Positions 26,015 to 35,317 of a stretch of 53,309 bases of DNA are shown one piece after another. The translations under genes and the position numbers were made by a program. The notes under the pieces are model-generated. The model ran no database searches and had not been told where the DNA came from. It worked only from the letters and a program-made list of their open reading frames with translations. Origin of the DNA: 62-47 sp049647485 (GTDB lineage Bacteria; Pseudomonadota; Alphaproteobacteria; Rhizobiales; Xanthobacteraceae); contig JBARXT010000195.1 of NCBI GenBank assembly GCA_049647485.1, positions 1-53,309 of the forward strand. The letters run 5' to 3'. Numbering within the stretch: position 1 is the first letter of the stretch; each line of letters starts with the position of its first letter.

Positions 26015-26617
26015 TTACTCGGAGGCGGTTGCTTTGGCGCCGCCCTTCGAAACGCCGACGAGTGCAGGGCGCAACACGCGTTCGCCGATCATGAAGCCAG
26101 CCTGAATCACCTGCACCACGGTCCCCGTCGGGACGGACGGGTCCGGCACTTCGAACATCGCCTGCTGGAAGTTCGGATCGAACTTCTGGCCGGCCGGATC
26201 GAACTTCTTGACGCCGTTCTTTTCCAGCGCGTTGAGCAGCGAACGCTCAGTCAGTTCGACGCCCTCGATCAGCGCCTTGAGCCCAGGATCGGCGGCAGCC
26301 CGCGCTTCCGCCGGCACCGCGTCGAGCGCGCGTTGCAGGTTGTCGGCGATGTCGAGCACGTCGCGCGCAAAGCCGGTGATGCCATACGTCCGCGCGTCGG
26401 CGACCTCGCGTGTGGTGCGCTTGCGCAGATTTTCCATCTCCGCCAGCGTCCGCAACATCTTATCACGCGCCTCGGCGGCCTCCTTGGTCAAGGCCTCGAC
26501 CGACCCTTCCTCGGGATCGTCCGGCATGATGTAGGGCTTGGACACGACCGGTTCCGTCTCCTGCACGGACTTCTCCGGATTGTCCTTCTGTCCGTTCTGC
26601 CCGTTACGTTCAGTCAT
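26015..26617 (-). CDS. grpE: Nucleotide exchange factor GrpE
   Basis: GrpE releases ADP from DnaK. The 200 residues have a long N-terminal coiled coil (about 35-100, ALTKEAAEARDKMLRTLAEMENLRKRT) and the C-terminal beta wing with FDPNFQQAMFEVPD and VVQVIQAGFMIGERVLRPALVGVSKG, the family signature. The acidic, Asn/Gln-rich first 25 residues are usual. It follows hrcA by 119 bases on the same strand, the common alphaproteobacterial hrcA-grpE order. Confidence 0.97.
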   Translation of the reverse strand: MTERNGQNGQKDNPEKSVQETEPVVSKPYIMPDDPEEGSVEALTKEAAEARDKMLRTLAEMENLRKRTTREVADARTYGITGFARDVLDIADNLQRALDAVPAEARAAADPGLKALIEGVELTERSLLNALEKNGVKKFDPAGQKFDPNFQQAMFEVPDPSVPTGTVVQVIQAGFMIGERVLRPALVGVSKGGAKATASE

Positions 26618-26736
26618 TACACAGCTTTCTCGAAAATCGTCTCGAATTGAGGGAAGATGTTGGTCGGGATATCGGTGCTTTCGCCGGGAAAATCAAGGCT
26701 GTGCTTGCGTGGCCGAGGCCCGCACGGCAAAGCGGA

Positions 26737-27825
26737 TCAACCGCCGAGCATGCGGCTGACGATGCGCGCGGCATAATCCACCATCGGAATCACCCGCGCG
26801 TAGTTCAGCCGCGTCGGACCGATCACGCCAAGCACGCCGACGATATGGCCCGCACCGTCGCTATAGGGCGCGATAATCGTCGAGGAGCCGGACAGGGAGA
26901 ACAATTTGTTTTCCGAGCCGATGAAGATGCGCACGCCCTCGGCGCGTTCGGCGCGGCCAAGCAGATCGATGACGCCGCGCTTGCTTTCGAGATCGTCGAA
27001 CAGCGATCGCACCCGCTCGAGATCCTCCAGCGCGTGCAGATCCTCGAGCAGATTGGCGTGGCCGCGGACGATTAGTTGTCGATCCTCACTGTCGCCGCCG
27101 GACCAGCTTGCAAGACCGGCGGCGATGATCTTCTGCGTCAGTTGATCGAGTTCGGCACGGCTTTGCGTCAGCGCCGATTCCAGCTCGAGCCGCGCTTCCG
27201 CCAGCGTGCGGCCGCGAATCCGCGCATTGAGGAAATTCGATGCCTCGACCAGCGCCGACGACGGCACACCGGGCGGCAAATCCAGCACGCGGTTCTCGAC
27301 CTGTCCGTCCTCGGCGACCAGCACCACCAGCGCCCGCAATGGCTCCAGCCGCACGAACTCGATGTGCTTCAGCCGCACGTTCGACTTCGCGGTCAGCACC
27401 ACCGCGGCGGCACGGGATAGCCCGGACAGTTGGGTCAACGCCTCGCCCAAGGCAGCCTCGACGGTCTGCGCCTTGCCCACGGATGCGAGTTGATTCTGGA
27501 TTGATTGTCGCTCCGGCTCGGACAAATCGCCAACCTGCATCAGCGCATCGACGAAGAAGCGCAGGCCGAGTTCCGTCGGCAGACGCCCCGCCGAAGTGTG
27601 CGGCGCATAGATCAGCCCGAGCTGTTCGAGATCGGACATCACGTTGCGCACCGAGGCCGGCGACAGCGGGATGGTGATCAGACGCGAGATGTTGCGCGAG
27701 CCCGCCGGCTCTCCGGTGGCGAGATAACTCTCGACAATTTGCCGGAAAATTTCTCGCGAACGTTCATTGAGCTGGGCCAGCCCCGCTTTCGGGGCGATCA
27801 GGCCGATCGGATCATGATGGGCCAC
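26737..27825 (-). CDS. hrcA: Heat-inducible transcription repressor HrcA
   Basis: HrcA represses class I heat-shock genes by binding CIRCE and needs GroEL for activity. The 362 residues have an N-terminal winged helix (about 20-95: SREIFRQIVESYLATGEPAGSRNIS, SPASVRNVMSDLEQLGLIYAPHTSAGR) and the GAF-like dimer domain ending RVIPMVDYAARIVSRML. ATG 27825 lies next to an intergenic palindrome. No CIRCE element is seen in this window, so its targets (typically groESL) must lie elsewhere. Confidence 0.97.
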   Translation of the reverse strand: MAHHDPIGLIAPKAGLAQLNERSREIFRQIVESYLATGEPAGSRNISRLITIPLSPASVRNVMSDLEQLGLIYAPHTSAGRLPTELGLRFFVDALMQVGDLSEPERQSIQNQLASVGKAQTVEAALGEALTQLSGLSRAAAVVLTAKSNVRLKHIEFVRLEPLRALVVLVAEDGQVENRVLDLPPGVPSSALVEASNFLNARIRGRTLAEARLELESALTQSRAELDQLTQKIIAAGLASWSGGDSEDRQLIVRGHANLLEDLHALEDLERVRSLFDDLESKRGVIDLLGRAERAEGVRIFIGSENKLFSLSGSSTIIAPYSDGAGHIVGVLGVIGPTRLNYARVIPMVDYAARIVSRMLGG

Positions 27826-27836
27826 GATTAACTCCT

Positions 27837-27885
27837 AGAGCATGATCCCGAAAATGGAAGCCGGTTTTCGGAAAAGATCGTGCTC
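27837..27885. repeat. Intergenic palindrome GAGCATGATC...GATCGTGCTC
   Basis: The outer arms GAGCATGATC (27838-27847) and GATCGTGCTC (27876-27885) pair at 9 of 10 positions. The inner arms CCGAAAA (27848-27854) and TTTTCGG (27865-27871) are perfect. It lies between the divergent hrcA and rph genes. A partial copy is at 7183-7229. Confidence 0.7.
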
Positions 27886-28091
27886 AAACAAAAGGATAAC
27901 GACAGGTCTGCTTCAACGTAATTGAATGAGACCCTAAGTCGACTGACCTTAATTTGTCTATCTTACGCCCCGGATACAAGCCGCTATCGCACCCAGCATC
28001 ACGGCCGACCCAAAAGCCTTGCCGCTGCCGCCCGCGCCACCTAAAAGCAGGCCCGAGAACCGACCTTCCCTCGACTTGCAGGAGAATTGCC

Positions 28092-28814
28092 ATGCGGCCC
28101 AGCCGTCGCGCGCCGGATGAGTTGCGACCCGTTTCGCTGGAACGCGGTGTGGTCAAATACGCCGAGGGCTCTTGCCTGGTGAAGTTCGGCGATACCCACG
28201 TACTGGTGACGGCAACCCTTGAGGAGCGGCTGCCGCCCTGGCTCAAGGGACAGGGCCGCGGCTGGGTCACCGCCGAGTACGGCATGCTGCCGCGCGCCAC
28301 GCTGGAACGGACCCGCCGCGAGGCATCCGCCGGCAAACAGAACGGCCGCACCGTCGAAATCCAGCGCCTGATCGGACGCTCGCTGCGCGCCACCCTCGAC
28401 CTCGAAGCCCTGGGCGAGCGCCAGATCACCGTCGACTGCGACGTACTGCAGGCCGACGGCGGCACACGAACGGCGTCGATCACCGGCGCATGGGTCGCGC
28501 TTGCCGATTGCATCGGCTGGATGAAGGCCCGCAACATGTTCAAGAACGGCGGCGGCAACGTGCTGCGCGACAACGTCGCCGCGATCTCTTGCGGCATCTA
28601 CAACGGCACGCCGGTACTCGACCTCGACTATGCGGAAGATTCCGAAGCCGAGACCGACGCCAATTTCGTGATGACCGGCGACGGCCGCATCGTCGAAGTG
28701 CAGGGCACCGCCGAGAAGACCCCATTCTCGCAGGACGAGTTCCTGGCGTTAATGGAGTTGGCCCGCAAGGGCGTGGCGCGGCTCGTCGATCTGCAAAAAA
28801 TGGCGGTTGCATAG
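28092..28814 (+). CDS. rph: Ribonuclease PH
   Basis: This is a phosphorolytic 3'-5' exoribonuclease that trims tRNA 3' ends. The 240 residues show MRPSRRAPDELRPVSLERG at the N-terminus, the core GWVTAEYGMLPRAT and RSLRATLDLEALGERQITVDCDVLQADGGTRTASI, and the C-terminal VEVQGTAEKTPFSQDEF. ATG 28092 follows a GGAGAAT site; the frame stays open upstream without family similarity. It starts the forward rph-rdgB-hemW group, divergent from hrcA. Confidence 0.97.
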   Translation: MRPSRRAPDELRPVSLERGVVKYAEGSCLVKFGDTHVLVTATLEERLPPWLKGQGRGWVTAEYGMLPRATLERTRREASAGKQNGRTVEIQRLIGRSLRATLDLEALGERQITVDCDVLQADGGTRTASITGAWVALADCIGWMKARNMFKNGGGNVLRDNVAAISCGIYNGTPVLDLDYAEDSEAETDANFVMTGDGRIVEVQGTAEKTPFSQDEFLALMELARKGVARLVDLQKMAVA

Positions 28815-28922
28815 TGTTTCAAGCGAAGCGGGTACCGAATTCGCGTGAAGAAAACGCGTCAAACTAAAGCGAAAGAACTCCGCGCGGTTTCGTGGATTCC
28901 CGCATTGACGTAGGATGACGGA

Positions 28923-29558
28923 ATGCATCGGCGAATCACCGGCAAGCTCGTAATCGCGACCCACAATCCCGGCAAGCTTGTCGAGATGCGCGAACTGCTG
29001 GCGCCTTATGGCGTCGAAGCGGTTTCGGCCGGAGAACTCGGTCTCGACGAACCGGACGAGACCGGCGACAATTTTCAGGCCAACGCCCGCATCAAGGCCG
29101 TCGCCGCGGCGAACGCGTCGGGACTGCCAGCGTTTGCGGATGATTCCGGCCTTGCAGTCGATGCGCTCGACGGCGCGCCGGGAATCTATTCGGCGCGCTG
29201 GGCCGGGCCGTCGAAAGATTTCACAGCGGCGATGACGCAGATCGAGCGCCTGTTGCAGGAACGCGGCGCGACGACGCCAGATAAACGCACGGCGCATTTC
29301 GTCTCGGCGCTGTGCGTCGCGTGGCCTGACGGCCATATCGAGGACGTCAAGGCACGCGTCGAAGGCACGCTGGTCTGGCCACCACGCGGCACGGCCGGTT
29401 TCGGCTACGATCCCGCCTTCCTGCCCGACGGACATCAACGCACCTTCGGTGAGATGACAAGCATCGAGAAGCACGGCTTGCCGCCACTTGGCCTCGGGCT
29501 GTCGCATCGCGCCCGCGCCTTCGTCAAACTCGCGGAGATCTGCCTTGAGCCGCGCTGA
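28923..29558 (+). CDS. rdgB: XTP/dITP diphosphatase (RdgB/HAM1)
   Basis: This house-cleaning pyrophosphatase removes dITP and XTP from the nucleotide pool. The 211 residues show the N-terminal substrate loop ATHNPGKLVEM, the catalytic FADDSGLAVDALDGAPGIYSARWAG and the C-terminal GTAGFGYDPAFLPDG and LSHRARAF. Its last 14 bases overlap the start of hemW, indicating translational coupling. Full length. Confidence 0.96.
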   Translation: MHRRITGKLVIATHNPGKLVEMRELLAPYGVEAVSAGELGLDEPDETGDNFQANARIKAVAAANASGLPAFADDSGLAVDALDGAPGIYSARWAGPSKDFTAAMTQIERLLQERGATTPDKRTAHFVSALCVAWPDGHIEDVKARVEGTLVWPPRGTAGFGYDPAFLPDGHQRTFGEMTSIEKHGLPPLGLGLSHRARAFVKLAEICLEPR

Positions 29559-30705
29559 CGCAGACGACGCATTCGGCGTTTACATCCACTGGCCGTTCTG
29601 CCTGTCGAAGTGCCCGTACTGCGATTTCAATAGCCACGTCCGCCATGCGCCGATCGACGAAGTGCGTTACGTGCGGGCCTTTGCGAGCGAAATCGAAGCG
29701 ATGGCGGCGCGCGCGCCGGGCCGCGAGGTGTCGTCGATCTTCTTCGGTGGCGGTACGCCGTCGTTGATGCAGCCGCAAACTATCGGCGGCATCCTCGATG
29801 CCATCGGCAAGCACTGGTCCGTCTCACCCACCGTCGAAGTGACGCTGGAAGCCAATCCCACCAGCGTCGATGCGACGCGGTTTCATGGCTATCGCGCCGC
29901 CGGTGTCAATCGTGTCTCGCTCGGGGTGCAGGCGCTCGACGATGCCTCGCTGAAGATGCTGGGCCGGCTGCATACCGCGCGCGAGGCGCTTGATGCCGTC
30001 GCCATCGCGCGTAGCGCGTTCGAGCGTTATTCGTTCGACCTGATCTATGCGCGCCCGGATCAGACGCCGCGCGAGTGGACCGACGAACTAACCTACGCAA
30101 TCTCGGAAGCGGCCGAACATCTATCGCTCTACCAACTGACCATCGAGGAAGGCACGCCGTTCTTCGGCCTCCACGCGGCCGGTAAGTTGAAGACACCGGA
30201 CGAAGCCACGGCACGTATCCTCTACGACGTCACGCAGGAGGTTTGCGCCAAGCACGGCCTGCCGGCCTACGAGATTTCCAATCACGCGCGCCCCGGCGCC
30301 GAGTGCCGGCACAATCTGGTTTATTGGCGCGGTCAGGAATATGCGGGAATCGGGCCCGGCGCGCATGGACGGCTCGACATCGGCGGCATTCGCCATGCGC
30401 TCGCCACTGAAAAGCGGCCGGAAGCGTGGCTGATGCGCGTCGAGGCCAACGGCCACGGCGTCATCACCGACGATCTGCTCAATCGCGAGGAACGCGCGGA
30501 CGAATTCCTGCTGATGGGCCTGCGGCTCGCGGAGGGCATCGATCCCCGGCGCTACGCCGCGCTGTCAGGCCGCGAACTCGATGCAGGACGCATCACGGTA
30601 CTGCGCGAGGAAGGCGCCATCATCGTCGATCCCAGCGGACGGCTGCGTGTCACGCAGGCCGGATTCCCCCTGCTTGACGCCGTCGTCGCCGATCTCGCGG
30701 CCTAA
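29545..30705 (+). CDS. hemW: Radical SAM heme chaperone HemW
   Basis: HemW is a radical SAM protein (formerly called HemN-like coproporphyrinogen oxidase) that binds heme and helps deliver it to respiratory enzymes. The 4Fe-4S motif CLSKCPYCDFNSH (C-X3-C-X2-C) is near residue 20. The C-X2-C variant found in true HemN, with its extra Cys, is not seen. Later blocks are FFGGGTPSLM, VSLGVQALDD and SFDLIYARPDQT. The start is TTG 29545 behind GGAGA, inside the end of rdgB. It gives 386 residues; the next in-frame ATG would remove the cluster motif. Confidence 0.92.
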   Translation: MSRADADDAFGVYIHWPFCLSKCPYCDFNSHVRHAPIDEVRYVRAFASEIEAMAARAPGREVSSIFFGGGTPSLMQPQTIGGILDAIGKHWSVSPTVEVTLEANPTSVDATRFHGYRAAGVNRVSLGVQALDDASLKMLGRLHTAREALDAVAIARSAFERYSFDLIYARPDQTPREWTDELTYAISEAAEHLSLYQLTIEEGTPFFGLHAAGKLKTPDEATARILYDVTQEVCAKHGLPAYEISNHARPGAECRHNLVYWRGQEYAGIGPGAHGRLDIGGIRHALATEKRPEAWLMRVEANGHGVITDDLLNREERADEFLLMGLRLAEGIDPRRYAALSGRELDAGRITVLREEGAIIVDPSGRLRVTQAGFPLLDAVVADLAA

Positions 30706-30706
30706 A

Positions 30707-31918
30707 CTAAGCGCCGAAACTTTTGGGCGATCCGGCCACCGGCTGTCCACCACCGGACGCAACCCGCATCACCGCCAAACCGCGCTGGTTGCTGCCATCG
30801 GCGCGGAATCGAAACAGTCCGTCGATGCCCGCAAAGCCGGACGGATTGGTGAGCACCTCGGAGGAAAATTTCTGTGCCCCCTGGGTGCGTGCCAGTGCCG
30901 CGACCAGCGCCACGGCATCATAGGCCAGCGTCGCGGTCCGTACCGGCTGCCGACCGTACTTCGTATTGTAACGCCCGGAGAACGCGCGAAAGCCGGCTGG
31001 ATCGGGCGCCGCGTAGAGGCCGCCTTGCATGGCCGCGCTGGCAAACACGCGCGGACTGTCCCACAGGCCGGTACCGAGCAGTTGGACTCGCCTGAGGTTG
31101 GCTCCGGCCGACGTCAAAGCCTCTGCGACACCGACCACGGCATCGCCGTCATCAGCAAGGAACAACGCGTCTGCGCTTCCCAGCGCTTGCGCCACATTGC
31201 GCACGGCGTTGGTGCGATCGGCACCGTATTTTTCGAAGGCCACGATACGCCCGCCTTTACGGCTGACTTCCTGCTTGAAGGCCGCTTCCACCACGTTGCC
31301 GTAAGCATTCTCCGGCAATAGCGCGGCATAGGACCGCTTTCCTGCTCCAGACGCATAATCGACGATGCGGGTGACATCCGATTCCGGCAGGAAGCTCAGC
31401 AGGTAAACGCCACGCCCGGCCACGCTCGAATCGGTCGAGAAGGCGATCATCGGCACGCCACGCGCCCGCGTCAGCTGCGCGGCGGCCGGAACCGAGGCCC
31501 CAAACAGCGGTCCGAGAATAATCTCGGCACCTTCGTCGAGCGCCTGTTGCGCGCCCTGCTGCGCACCCTGGGCATTGCCGGCGTCGTCCTTGATCAGCAA
31601 TTGCAGATTGGGGTTCTGGAATTCAGCCAGCGCCATCTCGGCGGCGTTCTTCATCGACTGCGCGGCCACACCGGCATTGCCCGCTGCCGACAGCGGCAGA
31701 ATCAAGCCAACCTTGACCTGACCGGTGCCAACCGAAAGCGATTGTTGCTGCGGCCCCGCAGCCTGCTGCGATTCATTGCCCGTCAGCGCCGATTGCACGC
31801 CGGCGCAGGCGCCGAGCAACGGCGTCCCGAGGATCAGCCCGAGTGCAGCCCGCCGTGTTGCTCCGCGTTGTTCGACATCAGGATCGATCGGACCCGCCAT
31901 CATCATTCTTTCGTTCAT
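30707..31918 (-). CDS. LpoA-like penicillin-binding protein activator lipoprotein
   Basis: This is a periplasmic-binding-fold lipoprotein of about 403 residues. After an N-terminal charged stretch comes a twin-Arg-like ATRRAALGLILGTPLLGAC ending in a lipobox Cys, then a leucine-binding-protein-like domain (VKVGLILPLSA, AAEMALAEFQNPNLQLLIKDDAGN, ILGPLFGASV). It resembles the C-terminal domain of LpoA, the outer-membrane activator of PBP1A. Adjacency to rsmI and yraN, as in E. coli yraL-lpoA-yraN, supports this. The alternative is an ABC-type amino-acid binding protein, but no permease is nearby. Start ATG 31918 or 31906. Confidence 0.8.
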   Translation of the reverse strand: MNERMMMAGPIDPDVEQRGATRRAALGLILGTPLLGACAGVQSALTGNESQQAAGPQQQSLSVGTGQVKVGLILPLSAAGNAGVAAQSMKNAAEMALAEFQNPNLQLLIKDDAGNAQGAQQGAQQALDEGAEIILGPLFGASVPAAAQLTRARGVPMIAFSTDSSVAGRGVYLLSFLPESDVTRIVDYASGAGKRSYAALLPENAYGNVVEAAFKQEVSRKGGRIVAFEKYGADRTNAVRNVAQALGSADALFLADDGDAVVGVAEALTSAGANLRRVQLLGTGLWDSPRVFASAAMQGGLYAAPDPAGFRAFSGRYNTKYGRQPVRTATLAYDAVALVAALARTQGAQKFSSEVLTNPSGFAGIDGLFRFRADGSNQRGLAVMRVASGGGQPVAGSPKSFGA

Positions 31919-32152
31919 CGGCGCCGATCGCCGCCGGTGGTGCAAACGATCTGCTGGGGATTAAGGCATATTGTCGGCGAATAGTTAACCAAAACAATAG
32001 GCTTATTTTGCCCGCGATGCCGTTTCATCGCGTACGTGACATTCAGGCACGGTCGAATGCGTCGCGTAAAGCCCGCATGCTTCCGTCAATCCTGCGCATA
32101 CGACGCCGAAAAGCTGTATCCTGTTGTTCTTATCCTGCCTTACACTGTTGCG

Positions 32153-33112
32153 ATGCCAAGCAAAACTGCTCACTCGGACATTCCTTCGACACCGGCGGAA
32201 CCGGCCGCACGCACCTTTATCATATCCGAGCACCTTCTATCGGCGCCGAAAGCAGCGCCCGGCCTGCATCTCGTCGCAACGCCGATCGGTAATCTTGGCG
32301 ACATCACGCTGCGCGCCTTGCAGACGCTGGCCGGCGCTGACGTCATCGCGTGCGAGGATACACGCGTGACGCGGCGGCTGACGGAGCGTTACGGCATCGT
32401 CGCAACGCTCAGGCCCTACCACGAACATAACGCCGCCGTCGCGCGTCCGAAGATTCTTCAGATGCTGGCGGAAGGCGCGTCGATCGCGCTGGTATCCGAT
32501 GCCGGTACACCGCTGATCTCCGATCCCGGTTTCAAGCTGGTGCGCGAGGTTTGCGCCGCGGGTCATCCGGTGATCGCATTGCCGGGTCCTTCGTCGGTGT
32601 TGACCGCGCTCGCGTTGGCGGCGCTGCCAACCGACCGATTCTTCTTCGAGGGGTTTCTTCCCTCCAAACAGGGCGCGCGACGCCATCGCATCGCGGAGCT
32701 GGCGCGCATTCCGGCAACGCTGGTGATGTTCGAATCCGGCAACCGCGTACAGGAGGCGCTGGCCGATCTCGCGGCAGCGATGCACGGGCGCGATGCCGCC
32801 ATCTGCCGTGAACTCACCAAACTGCACGAAGAGATTCAGCGCGGCCCGATCGAGACCCTGGCGCAGGGAGTCTCGACGCTGGAAACCCGCGGCGAATTCG
32901 TGCTGGTGATCGGACCGCCGCCAGCGCAGGCCCAGCTCATGGCGGCGGATGAACTCGATAACGTACTGCGCGCCGCGCTGAAACGCGGCAGCGTCAAGGA
33001 CGCCGTTGCCCATGCTGTCGAACTATCCGGCCGGCCGCGACGCGAGGTCTATGCACGCGCGCTCGAACTCGCGAGCGAGGATCGTGGAGATGGCGGCGAT
33101 GACACCGCCTGA
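32153..33112 (+). CDS. rsmI: 16S rRNA 2'-O-ribose C1402 methyltransferase
   Basis: RsmI methylates the ribose of C1402 in the ribosomal P site. The tetrapyrrole-methylase fold shows LHLVATPIGNLGDITLRAL, the ACEDTRVTRRL block, LVSDAGTPLISDPGFKLV and ALPGPSSVLTALALAALP in order. The 319 residues include about 40 N-terminal residues before the domain. ATG 32153 is chosen because upstream in-frame sequence has no similarity and overlaps the divergent lipoprotein's promoter space. It overlaps yraN by 14 bases. Confidence 0.96.
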   Translation: MPSKTAHSDIPSTPAEPAARTFIISEHLLSAPKAAPGLHLVATPIGNLGDITLRALQTLAGADVIACEDTRVTRRLTERYGIVATLRPYHEHNAAVARPKILQMLAEGASIALVSDAGTPLISDPGFKLVREVCAAGHPVIALPGPSSVLTALALAALPTDRFFFEGFLPSKQGARRHRIAELARIPATLVMFESGNRVQEALADLAAAMHGRDAAICRELTKLHEEIQRGPIETLAQGVSTLETRGEFVLVIGPPPAQAQLMAADELDNVLRAALKRGSVKDAVAHAVELSGRPRREVYARALELASEDRGDGGDDTA

Positions 33113-33527
33113 CTCGACACCGGTACGGAATCGCTCCCGGAAAGCAGCTGTGGCCAAAGCCGCCGCTCCCGAACGCGTTGCAGCCTTTCGAACCGGCCTC
33201 TCTGCCGAGAGCCGGGCGGCCGCTTACCTGATCGTCAAGGGCTATCGCACTCTGGCCCGGCGCTTCCGGACTCCTTTTGGCGAAATCGATATTGTCGCCA
33301 AGCGGCGCAATCTTTTGGCCTTCGTCGAGGTCAAGGCCCGCGCCACGCTGGACGATGCCGCCTACGCCGTGACGCCGCGGCAGCAGAAACGTATCGTCGA
33401 TGCCGCCAATGTGTGGTTGATGGCGCACCCTGAACATGCCAATTTCGACCTGCGTTTCGATGCCGTGCTGATTGCGCCACGCGCCTTGCCGCGCCATCTG
33501 CCGGGAGCCTTCGACGCCAGCGCCTGA
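33099..33527 (+). CDS. YraN family (UPF0102) endonuclease-like protein
   Basis: This 142-residue protein is of the UPF0102/YraN family with a PD-(D/E)XK nuclease-like fold. AESRAAAYLIVKGYRTLARRFRTPFGEIDIVAKRRNLLAFVEVKAR contains the E, D and E-x-K residues of the active site. Its biological role is unsettled. The start is uncertain (ATG 33090 or 33099) and both lie inside the end of rsmI, so coupling is likely. The rsmI-yraN pairing is widely conserved. Confidence 0.88.
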   Translation: MTPPDSTPVRNRSRKAAVAKAAAPERVAAFRTGLSAESRAAAYLIVKGYRTLARRFRTPFGEIDIVAKRRNLLAFVEVKARATLDDAAYAVTPRQQKRIVDAANVWLMAHPEHANFDLRFDAVLIAPRALPRHLPGAFDASA

Positions 33528-33597
33528 CATCAAGGCATCCCGAACCATCTCGCCAAGATCATAACTCCCAAGAAACTGACAAACCGGACACCAGAGC

Positions 33598-34539
33598 ATG
33601 AGCCTGAAAGTCGCCGTCCAGATGGACCCCATCGCGCGCATCAACGTGCGCGGCGATTCCACATTCGCCCTCCTGCTGGAAGCACAACGGCGCGGCCACG
33701 CCATTTCCTACTACACGCCGGACCAACTCTCGTTGAACGGCAAGGATGTCGTTGCGCCGGTGCAGTCGCTCAATGTCCGCGACGAAGTCGGCAATCATTT
33801 CACGCTCGGCGAACCGAAGCGGACCAATCTTGCATCGTTCGACGTGGTGCTGTTGCGGCAGGATCCGCCGTTCGATCTCGCCTACATCACAAGCACGCAT
33901 CTGCTGGAACGCATTCATCCCAAAACATTGGTGGTCAACGATCCGGTGAGCGTGCGCAACGCGCCGGAAAAACTGTTCGTGCTCGATTTCCCCGAGCTGA
34001 TGCCGCCGACGCTGATCTCGCGCAATCTCGACGAGATCAATGCCTTCCGCGCCGAGAACGGCGCGGTGGTGATGAAGCCGTTGCACGGCCATGGCGGCGC
34101 AGCGGTGTTTCGCATCCTGCCGCAGGACATGAATTTCGGATCCCTCTACGACATGTTCGCGGTCACGTTCCGCGAGCCGTGGGTGATCCAGCGCTTTCTG
34201 CCCGAGGTGAAGAAGGGCGATAAGCGCATCATCCTGGTCGATGGTGAATTTGCCGGCGCGGTCAACCGTGTGCCGGCGGCGGACGATTTGCGCTCCAACA
34301 TGGTGCGCGGCGGAGCCGCGCGCGCCACCGATCTGACGCCGGGCGAACGCGAGATTTGCGAGCGCATCGGGCCGGCGCTGCGCCAGCGCGGGCTGTTGTT
34401 CGTCGGCATCGATGTCATCGATGATCATCTCACCGAAATCAACGTGACGTCACCAACCGGCATTCGCGCCATCGCCAATCTCGGTGGCGCCGATGTCGCG
34501 GCCTTGATCTGGGACAAAATCGAGGCCAAACGCCGCTAA
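33598..34539 (+). CDS. gshB: Glutathione synthetase
   Basis: This is the ATP-grasp enzyme that joins gamma-glutamylcysteine and glycine. The 313 residues show the N-terminal VAVQMDPIARINVRGDSTFALLLEAQRRGH, FDVVLLRQDPPFDLAYI, the grasp segment GAVVMKPLHGHGGAAVFRI and the C-terminal RGGAARATDLTPGEREIC and EINVTSPTGIR. Standard length for proteobacterial GshB. It lies 70 bases after yraN and closes the rsmI-yraN-gshB run. Confidence 0.97.
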   Translation: MSLKVAVQMDPIARINVRGDSTFALLLEAQRRGHAISYYTPDQLSLNGKDVVAPVQSLNVRDEVGNHFTLGEPKRTNLASFDVVLLRQDPPFDLAYITSTHLLERIHPKTLVVNDPVSVRNAPEKLFVLDFPELMPPTLISRNLDEINAFRAENGAVVMKPLHGHGGAAVFRILPQDMNFGSLYDMFAVTFREPWVIQRFLPEVKKGDKRIILVDGEFAGAVNRVPAADDLRSNMVRGGAARATDLTPGEREICERIGPALRQRGLLFVGIDVIDDHLTEINVTSPTGIRAIANLGGADVAALIWDKIEAKRR

Positions 34540-34586
34540 ACTTTTATATCGGCCGATCTGGCGGGCAGCCGGCACGCATGCCCTCA

Positions 34587-35267
34587 TCAACGCGCGATGA
34601 CTTGGCGGCCTGCGGACCACGGCCGGCTTCTGGTGATAGAGCTGGCGCCGATTTCCCATCCGATGCCTGACCACAGCACATCGACGACGCCCAGTGTGCC
34701 GGCGGCATCTCTGACGAAAAACAAATTCGGCGTCGCATCGACGGACAACACGCCGGGTTGCCCGTTGGGCTGCAGTTTCAGCAAACACCAGATATCGGAG
34801 AGACGGGTTTCATAACGGGAAGGCAGCGCCTCCGCGATAGCAACGCTGGGCAGAGGTCGCTTGAGCCTGAAAACTTGCAACGATGTCACCTCGGCGGCCG
34901 GCTCGACCTTGGCCATGTATTTTCGACCGAACCCCGCACCGAGCCAGGAGATCCTGACGTCGCTGCGCGCCGAAACATCCTCCCGGAACTGATCATGCGC
35001 CACAAACTTCAACGCGCCATCGAGCGCTGACGTCGTCAGCGGCTCCGTCATATCCGGGGTCGGCGGGCAAAGAATCCTTGAGACTGGAAGCAAGCTTGCG
35101 GACTTTCCAGCGGGTAAGGCATCACCGCCGCCGGCCATACGTTCCTGCCTCACAGCAACGGGATCGGCACAAGAAACGCTGCAGGAGAAAGTTCCCAAAC
35201 TGCCCGCAACCCATCCAAGTAAGACAAGTACCGCAAATAGCGCCCGCTTTTTCGGTCGTTGTCCCAT
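34587..35267 (-). CDS. Exported protein of unknown function
   Basis: These 226 residues begin with a signal-like segment (KKRALFAVLVLLGWVAGSLG, about 7-25) followed by two cysteines (C29, C33) that do not form a good lipobox. I recognise no family. The mature part contains KYMAKVEPAAEVTSLQVFRLKRPLPS and ends with VLWSGIGWEIGASSITRSRPW. ATG 35267 follows a well-spaced GGGGAG and is preferred to one seven codons upstream. It reads away from an AT-rich island and from comM, next to the disrupted comM locus. Confidence 0.6.
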   Translation of the reverse strand: MGQRPKKRALFAVLVLLGWVAGSLGTFSCSVSCADPVAVRQERMAGGGDALPAGKSASLLPVSRILCPPTPDMTEPLTTSALDGALKFVAHDQFREDVSARSDVRISWLGAGFGRKYMAKVEPAAEVTSLQVFRLKRPLPSVAIAEALPSRYETRLSDIWCLLKLQPNGQPGVLSVDATPNLFFVRDAAGTLGVVDVLWSGIGWEIGASSITRSRPWSAGRQVIAR

Positions 35268-35317
35268 TTTGCTCCCCGATTCTCGCAATCGGGAGCAAGG
35301 TAGCCAACAACCTTCAT

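Noticed and set aside
23946..28091. HrcA operator (CIRCE) near dnaK, grpE or hrcA
   Set aside because: No TTAGCACTC-N9-GAGTGCTAA or close variant was seen in these spacers.
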